Source: Thermodesulfatator atlanticus
GTDB taxonomy: Bacteria; Desulfobacterota; Thermodesulfobacteria; Thermodesulfobacteriales; Thermodesulfatatoraceae
DNA length: 10,674 nt
Direction: 5' to 3'
Assembly (NCBI GenBank): GCA_011321895.1
Contig: DROK01000268.1
Location: 1 to 10,674 of the forward strand
Shown in pieces: positions 6,339 through 10,674 of the stretch; the first letter of the stretch is position 1; each line of letters opens with the position of its first letter. The notes below the pieces were generated by a model. It made no database searches. It saw only the letters and a program-made list of their open reading frames with translations, and had not been told where the DNA came from. The translations under genes were made by a program, and so were the position numbers.

Positions 6339-7817
6339 ATGAGCCCCAATGGTCACACAATCGTTGTGCTTCTCTCCCGGCAGGGTGATAGCTTTTTGGT
6401 AAGCCGTTTTCTTAAAGAGAAGGGGTTCCAGGTACTTCAAGAACTGCCAAAGCCCGGGGAGCAAGAGGTTGACGCCATTCTCCTGGACGTACGCCTCCCT
6501 AAAGAAAAGCTTAAAGAAGCCCTGGTTTTTAAGCGGAAAGCTCTGCTCTTTCTGCCGCTCATCGCCTTGGTCCCCGAAAGGATGTCTACCAAAGTCTTCT
6601 ATAAGATGGGATTTGATGATTGTTGGCATTATCCCCTTTATCAAGAAGAACTTTTCCGCCGCTTGAGATTTTTCCTGAATTTTCGTGAAAAAATGCGTCA
6701 ACTTAAAGAAAAGGAGGAAAATCAACGCCTAGAGGCGCTGGGATATTTGGCCCTGGGCGTGGCCCATGATTTCAATAATCTTCTCTCCCCCATTCTGAGT
6801 TATGCGGATCTTTGTCTTTTAAAAGCGCGTGAAGACGAGGAACTGGCTTCCCATTTGCGTTACATCAAAGAATTGGCGCTAAAGTCTCGCGGACTTATCG
6901 AACAAATATTTTCTTTTTGCAATCCGGCCAGGGATACGGAGGACCAAATAGAATTAATAGCCGAAATACGCCAGCTGTTTCCTTTGTTGAAAGCCGCGTT
7001 ACCCAAGGATATCAGGCTTGATCTGGAACTTGCTGAAGGGCCCTGTTGGGTAAAAATCCACCCCAGTAAATTGCACCGCCTCCTTTTAAATTTGATCACC
7101 AACGCCGTTAAGGCCACCGGCCAATCAGGCCAAATCTTGTTAAAGGTGGGCCGGGAAGACGGAAAGGTCTTCATCATGGTGCGTGATTATGGCAAGGGCC
7201 TTGATGAAGAGGCCAGGCAGAATCTTTTCAAGCTCTTTTATTCTTCCCGTAAGACCACCGGTATCGGGCTTAATATCGTGAAAGATATCGTCGAAGAAGC
7301 ACGGGGGGAAATCAGCTTTGAAAGCCAAGAGGGCGTAGGCACCACCTTTAAGATCCTCCTTCCCCTGGCGAAAAAGCAAACCTTAACCAGGGCTATCTCA
7401 TCTCTTACGGAAAAGGCCTTAAAAACACACAAAACTTCGGGAAAGATCTTGGTGGTAGACGACGAAATCACCATCTTAGAATTATTCAAACAATTTCTTG
7501 AGGTATTGGGCTTTGAAGTCCTCACCGCAAGTTCCGGCCAAGAGGCGCTCCGGCTCTTCGCTCAGCACCAAGAAGAAGTGGTTCTTCTGGTCTCGGATTA
7601 TTTCCTCACGGATACTAAAGGGGACGAACTGGTCCGGAAAATCAAAGAAATGGCCCCGGGACTTCCGGTCATATTTTGTACCGGTGCCCAGCAACAGATC
7701 AAACTTCCGGGTCTTTCCCGATTAAGGACGCTTCGCAAACCCTTTTCCCTGGCCGACCTTCAAGATCTGATCAGCGAGCTTCTTGCCCCGGAGAAAAAAG
7801 TCTCATCCATGGCCTAA
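6339..7817 (+). CDS. Soluble hybrid histidine kinase with N-terminal pseudo-receiver and C-terminal receiver
   Basis: The protein is 492 residues with no membrane segment or PAS/GAF domain. I chose ATG 6339, one base after the KaiC-like stop, with an AGGTGG site 6 bases upstream; the frame is open further upstream, but only inside the previous gene. Domains in order: a receiver-like domain (about 6-115), a short coiled coil (116-135), HisKA with phospho-acceptor His143 in ALGVAHDFNNLLSP, HATPase_c with N-box Asn255, G1 box Asp283-Tyr-Gly-Lys-Gly287 and G2 box TGIGLNIV around 307-314, then a full receiver (about 370-485) with Asp374-Asp375, phospho-acceptor Asp420 and Lys467-Pro. The first receiver keeps a central Asp50 (ILLDVRLP) but lacks the acidic pair after strand 1 (LLSRQGD) and the Lys-Pro near its end (WHYPL), so it is probably a pseudo-receiver used for protein binding. 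No DNA-binding output domain is present, so the signal must leave through another protein. Confidence 0.93.
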   Translation: MSPNGHTIVVLLSRQGDSFLVSRFLKEKGFQVLQELPKPGEQEVDAILLDVRLPKEKLKEALVFKRKALLFLPLIALVPERMSTKVFYKMGFDDCWHYPLYQEELFRRLRFFLNFREKMRQLKEKEENQRLEALGYLALGVAHDFNNLLSPILSYADLCLLKAREDEELASHLRYIKELALKSRGLIEQIFSFCNPARDTEDQIELIAEIRQLFPLLKAALPKDIRLDLELAEGPCWVKIHPSKLHRLLLNLITNAVKATGQSGQILLKVGREDGKVFIMVRDYGKGLDEEARQNLFKLFYSSRKTTGIGLNIVKDIVEEARGEISFESQEGVGTTFKILLPLAKKQTLTRAISSLTEKALKTHKTSGKILVVDDEITILELFKQFLEVLGFEVLTASSGQEALRLFAQHQEEVVLLVSDYFLTDTKGDELVRKIKEMAPGLPVIFCTGAQQQIKLPGLSRLRTLRKPFSLADLQDLISELLAPEKKVSSMA

Positions 7818-7921
7818 AATCAATTTAAAACCCGCCTATTTCCCTTAAGACGTTTTTTTGGTTTTAGGTGACGTGTTCCGGATAAAGCTGGTTCGCCAGG
7901 AAATGTTCCCGTTAGGAAGAC

Positions 7922-8632
7922 TTAACGGGTGGCAAGTTTGCTAACCAGAAGTCCCACTTCGAAAAGTAGATAGAGGGGCACTGCCATGAGGGCCAGGTTG
8001 AACACGTCCGGGGTGGGGGTGAGGATGGCGGCCAGGATAGTAATTACCAGAATAGCGTGGCGACGGAACCGGCTTACCTTTCGGGGATCAAGCACGCCGG
8101 CCCGGGCCAGGGTGACCATTATCAGGGGGAGCTCAAAAATGATACCAAAAGCCAGCAGGAAAAGGCCTACGAAATTTACGAAGTGCCCCACGGAAATAGT
8201 GGGGACGATGTCTTCTTTTTGAAAAGAAAGCAAAAATTTTACCCCGTAAGGCAGGGTCACCAGATAACAAAACGCCACCCCACCGTAAAAAAGAAACATA
8301 CCCGAAAAGATAAAAAGCAGACCTGTACTTTTACGAAAGCCAAAGAGGCTTGAGATGATCAACCAGCAAAGCCACAGGAAGTAGGGCACCATGATCAGGG
8401 CGGCGCAGGCCAGGGCGATCTTGAGCAGGGCCAGAAAAGGTTCCATCACCCCAAAAAAGGCCAGTTCTTGCCCCAGGTGTCTCTGTACGGTGGCCAAGAT
8501 GCGGGGTGAGAAAAAATAAAAAGAGACGGTCAGGATGAGAAATAGGGCGCCGGCCAGGATTAACCTTTTCCTTATGGAGAGGAGGGCCTCCCCCAGGAGT
8601 TCCAAGGATGCCGGAGCGCTCTTTTCCGCCAT
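7922..8632 (-). CDS. tatC: TatC family Sec-independent protein translocase subunit, divergent
   Basis: A 236-residue polytopic inner-membrane protein with about six hydrophobic segments, matching TatC (usually 230-260 residues), the signal-peptide receptor of the twin-arginine export system. Recognisable motifs are IRKRL (20-24), GVMEPF (61-66), IFELP with Glu167 (E. coli Glu170), and LTPTPDVFNLALMAVPLYLLFE with Asp209 (E. coli Asp211). Two hallmark positions differ. The N-terminal HLxELRxRL reads ALLSIRKRL, so Ser19 replaces E. coli Glu15. The cytoplasmic loop PGLYxxER reads SSLFGFRK, so E. coli Glu103 also has no counterpart. Both residues are known to contact the twin-arginine motif. The ATG follows the purQ stop with no gap (TAGATG on the minus strand) and has no good ribosome site, so translation probably depends on purQ. 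No tatA or tatB lies in the window. Confidence 0.92.
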   Translation of the reverse strand: MAEKSAPASLELLGEALLSIRKRLILAGALFLILTVSFYFFSPRILATVQRHLGQELAFFGVMEPFLALLKIALACAALIMVPYFLWLCWLIISSLFGFRKSTGLLFIFSGMFLFYGGVAFCYLVTLPYGVKFLLSFQKEDIVPTISVGHFVNFVGLFLLAFGIIFELPLIMVTLARAGVLDPRKVSRFRRHAILVITILAAILTPTPDVFNLALMAVPLYLLFEVGLLVSKLATR

Positions 8633-9454
8633 CTAAAGCAGGTTTTCCCGGATATAGGCCACGGCGTTTTTAAAAATTACCAGACCGAGCAGGTCCTCTT
8701 CTCCCCGGCGCCAGCGGGGGTGGTTGGTAAAATGGTTGTAGGCTTCCGGGTGTGGCATAAGCCCAAAGATGCGCCCGGTCTCGTCACAGATGCCGGCGAT
8801 GGCCTCAAGAGACCCGTTAGGGTTGTAAGGATAGACCTGGGTTGGCGCACCGGTTTTGGGGTCCACGTATTGGCAAACTATTTGTTGGTTTTGCTTAAGT
8901 CTTTCCAGCACCTCTTCGTCTTTGGTCACGAACTTTCCCTCTCCGTGGCGCACCGGTAGATAAAGGGTCTCAAGGCCCTTGGTGAAGACGCAGGGAGAGT
9001 TGGTATTTATCTTCAATTTGACCCAGCGGTCTTCAAAACGGCCTGAATCATTGTAGGTAAGACTGGTCAACCGCTGGTCGTAGTTGCCCCCGAAACCGGG
9101 CAGGAGACCCAGCTTGACCAGGAGCTGGAAACCGTTACATATCCCGATTATCAACCCGCCCTGCCCGATTAATTTCAAAAGCTGATCAAGCAATCTTTCC
9201 CCGCTTTCTTTGACCCGGGCGTAGCGGAAACGATGGGCCCCGGCCTGGGCCGCACCCAGATGATCCCCGTCCAGAAAGCCTCCGGGCAAACACAGGAGAT
9301 GGTAAGCGTCAAGGCGGGCCTGACCGTAAATAAGGTCACTTAAATGGACGATGTCAACCTGCTCCGCGCCTGCCTTTTTACAGGCGTAAGCGGTCTCTCT
9401 TTCGCAATTGGTGCCGTAACCGGCGGTAACGATGACCTTTACTTTCCGGGACAT
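8633..9454 (-). CDS. purQ: Phosphoribosylformylglycinamidine synthase, glutaminase subunit PurQ
   Basis: The 273-residue class I glutamine amidotransferase subunit of FGAM synthase, the fourth step of purine synthesis; it hydrolyses glutamine and passes ammonia to PurL. The frame is open for 55 more codons upstream, but ATG 9454 (MSRKVKVIVTAGYGTNCE) is the right start: GGAGG lies 4 bases before it and the family homology begins there. The catalytic triad is Cys106 in IGICNGFQLL, His235 and Glu237 in MPHPEAYNHF. Compared with the short PurQ of Bacillus (about 227 residues) this is the longer form: it carries the RFEDRW segment and the VRHGEGKF segment that resemble the glutaminase domain of large, fused PurL. 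The other subunits are not in the window. tatC follows directly, and the gene diverges from the substrate-binding protein gene. Confidence 0.93.
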   Translation of the reverse strand: MSRKVKVIVTAGYGTNCERETAYACKKAGAEQVDIVHLSDLIYGQARLDAYHLLCLPGGFLDGDHLGAAQAGAHRFRYARVKESGERLLDQLLKLIGQGGLIIGICNGFQLLVKLGLLPGFGGNYDQRLTSLTYNDSGRFEDRWVKLKINTNSPCVFTKGLETLYLPVRHGEGKFVTKDEEVLERLKQNQQIVCQYVDPKTGAPTQVYPYNPNGSLEAIAGICDETGRIFGLMPHPEAYNHFTNHPRWRRGEEDLLGLVIFKNAVAYIRENLL

Positions 9455-9493
9455 GGGGCCTCCGCTTGCGTATTTTCTTAAGCGGTGGTTTAC

Positions 9494-9521
9494 ATTTAAC
9501 ATGGCGTTTGCGCGGAAACAA
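9494..9521 (-). promoter_or_regulatory. Possible sigma-70 promoter for purQ-tatC
   Basis: On the minus strand TTGTTT (9521-9516) and TTAAAT (9499-9494) are separated by 16 bases, followed by a leader of about 33 bases before the purQ ATG at 9454. The match is only moderate (3/6 and 4/6). The -35 element would lie inside the start of the divergent substrate-binding protein gene. It is offered because purQ needs a promoter here and this is the best pair I see. Confidence 0.25.
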
Positions 9522-10400
9522 TTATTTTTGTTATTATTGGCGCTCACATTAGGCTTAACAGGTCCCAGAAACGTCCTGGCCTTTCTAAAGATCGTTGACG
9601 ACCGCGGCCAGGAGGTCACCCTTAAGGAGCCAGCCCAAAGAATTGTCTCCCTTTACGGGGCCCTCACCGAGACCGTGGCCGCCCTGGGTAAATGTGAAAA
9701 TATCGTGGGGGTGACGGCGCACGAGACCTATCCCCCCTGCGTGCGGGACAAGCTCAAAGTAGGTACCCACCTCCGCCCCAACCTGGAAATCATCCTTTCT
9801 CTAAAACCTGATCTGGTCCTTCAGGGCTCGGTCTCCCGGGGAGGGCTGCTGGCGGTGAAGGAGCTCGAGGCCCACGGGCTGAAAGTGGCGGTTTTTAACG
9901 CTTATACCGTAGAGGCGGTGTTTGCTACCATAGAACGGGTGGGGATCCTCCTTAGCCGCCGGGAGGCAGCCCGGACGCTGGTGGCCCGTATGAGAAGAAA
10001 ATGCCAGGAGCTTGAGGCCCGGGTGGCCAGGGTAAAAAAGCGCCCCCGGGTCTTTTACGAGGTCTCCTACCCTGCCCTTTTGGCCGCTGGCCAAAAACAC
10101 ATCGTAAACGACCTGATCACCAGAGCCGGGGGGCAAAACGTGATCCAGGTCCCCAAAAAATTTGTCAGAGTGGCCCCGGAATTGATTATCAAGCTGGCGC
10201 CTGAGGTCTATATCGTACAATTAGGCCCGATGAACAAAAACCCTTTGCCGGTGGCCCAGAGGCCCTTCCTAAAGGTAATCCCCGCGGTGGCCGCCGGGCG
10301 GGTCTATTACGTGGACGAATTCTTATTCGCCCGCCCCGGGCCAAGGATCATTAAAGCCCTGGAAGAGATGGTCAGGCTACTTCATCCAGAACTACCATGA
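9501..10400 (+). CDS. BtuF/FecB-type periplasmic substrate-binding protein of an ABC importer
   Basis: The chosen start is ATG 9501 (299 residues), because it gives a clean signal peptide: MAFARKQ, then the hydrophobic LFLLLLALTLGLTG, with possible cleavage after NVLA. In-frame ATG 9453 is also possible but would overlap the purQ start and place 16 extra residues before the signal. Family features of the helical-backbone metal-receptor fold (cobalamin, siderophore and heme binders) are a short strand VDDRGQEVTL, then RIVSLYGALTETVAALG, VGVTAHETYPP, VGTHLRPNLEIILSLKPDLVL, a long central helix rich in Arg/Lys, and a C-terminal lobe with ARPGPRIIKALEEM. The permease and ATPase genes are not in the window. 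The stop overlaps the next start as ATGA; if that gene is indeed a B12-dependent enzyme, cobalamin is the most attractive substrate. The ligand itself cannot be read from the sequence. No convincing ribosome site precedes 9501. Confidence 0.85.
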   Translation: MAFARKQLFLLLLALTLGLTGPRNVLAFLKIVDDRGQEVTLKEPAQRIVSLYGALTETVAALGKCENIVGVTAHETYPPCVRDKLKVGTHLRPNLEIILSLKPDLVLQGSVSRGGLLAVKELEAHGLKVAVFNAYTVEAVFATIERVGILLSRREAARTLVARMRRKCQELEARVARVKKRPRVFYEVSYPALLAAGQKHIVNDLITRAGGQNVIQVPKKFVRVAPELIIKLAPEVYIVQLGPMNKNPLPVAQRPFLKVIPAVAAGRVYYVDEFLFARPGPRIIKALEEMVRLLHPELP

Positions 10401-10674
10401 AAAAATTTGCCCTCCTTGCGCTCCCCTGGCCCATTTTTAGCCGCCCTTCCGTACAGCTTGGTGCTCTCAAAGGTTATCTGCGAACGGCCTGGCCGGAACT
10501 TGCAATCGATAACTACCACCCCTACCTCTGGGTGGCGGCCCAATTGGGCTATGAGCTTTACCACCAAATCTCTCAGAGCAGCGGGCTTTCAGAAGCCCTC
10601 TCCTTCGCCCTCCTCTTCCCGGAAATGAGGAAAAGGGCCCGGGCCCTGGCCCATAGGGAAGCCAGAAGGCGGGG
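10397..10674 (+). CDS. N-terminus of a probable B12-binding radical SAM protein (partial)
   Basis: An open frame starts at ATG 10397, overlaps the previous stop by four bases (ATGA) and runs to the right edge without a stop; 92 codons are visible. It begins MKKFALLALPWPIFSRPSVQ and then LGALKGYL. The pattern of a short hydrophobic strand, a Pro-Trp/Phe turn, RPS(I/V)QLGxLKxYL, and then a segment like YLWVAAQLGYELYHQI recalls the N-terminal cobalamin-binding region of B12-dependent radical SAM proteins, in particular the group annotated as RiPP-maturation C-methyltransferases. The iron-sulfur CxxxCxxC motif would lie beyond the window, so the radical SAM assignment is not proven here. The end of the visible part is rich in Arg and Ala. 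If correct, the upstream binding protein would link cofactor uptake to a cofactor user. Confidence 0.6.
   Translation, partial: MKKFALLALPWPIFSRPSVQLGALKGYLRTAWPELAIDNYHPYLWVAAQLGYELYHQISQSSGLSEALSFALLFPEMRKRARALAHREARRR

Noticed and set aside
7888..7899. CTGG-TTCG-CCAG hairpin with a UUCG loop between the kinase gene and tatC, considered as a terminator
   Set aside because: The stem is only four pairs and no T-run follows on either strand. The nearby T-run at about 7852-7859 has no stem before it.
9455..9619. The 55-codon N-terminal extension of purQ to an upstream start
   Set aside because: The extension has no family similarity, runs into the divergent gene's signal peptide region, and a GGAGG site lies just before ATG 9454.
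1..10674. CRISPR arrays, tRNA or rRNA genes, insertion sequences
   Set aside because: I saw no regularly spaced repeats, no cloverleaf-like or rRNA-like sequence, and no transposase-like protein or terminal inverted repeats.

Overview
The window comes from a motile bacterium of moderate GC content. Densely packed genes, Lys/Glu-rich proteins, a stand-alone long-form PurQ, a periplasmic c-type heme sensor and a KaiC-like/hybrid-kinase pair fit an anaerobic, possibly thermophilic member of Thermodesulfobacteriota or a relative. That placement is an impression from protein style, not a measured result.

Layout. (1) Positions 1-2122, plus strand: the 3' end of a GCS2-family carboxylate-amine ligase, overlapping a compact gamma-glutamyltransferase with no signal peptide. 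(2) Positions 2119-4664, minus strand: a two-gene chemosensory operon. A secreted Tll0287-like (DUF3365) heme c protein comes first, then a transmembrane methyl-accepting chemotaxis protein. A near-perfect sigma-28 (flagellar) promoter lies just upstream. (3) Positions 4898-7817, plus strand, divergent from (2): a double-RecA KaiC-like ATPase and a soluble hybrid histidine kinase one base apart. The kinase has an N-terminal receiver-like domain that looks inactive and a C-terminal canonical receiver. This module is visibly more AT-rich than its flanks. (4) Positions 7922-9454, minus strand: purQ followed directly by a divergent tatC. (5) Positions 9501-10674, plus strand: a BtuF/FecB-type substrate-binding protein overlapping the start of what looks like a B12-binding radical SAM gene, which runs off the window.

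The centre of the window (2119-7817) is the most interesting part. Two signalling modules diverge from a 233-bp intergenic region. One probably senses redox state or a heme ligand and feeds the chemotaxis pathway. The other is a KaiC-like clock-type ATPase without the KaiA-binding tail, paired with a kinase whose only candidate input domain is a pseudo-receiver. Secondary points are a TatC that lacks both glutamates known to contact twin-arginine signal peptides, a GGT-like enzyme that lacks the usual substrate-binding arginine, and a truncated B12/radical SAM gene at the right edge.
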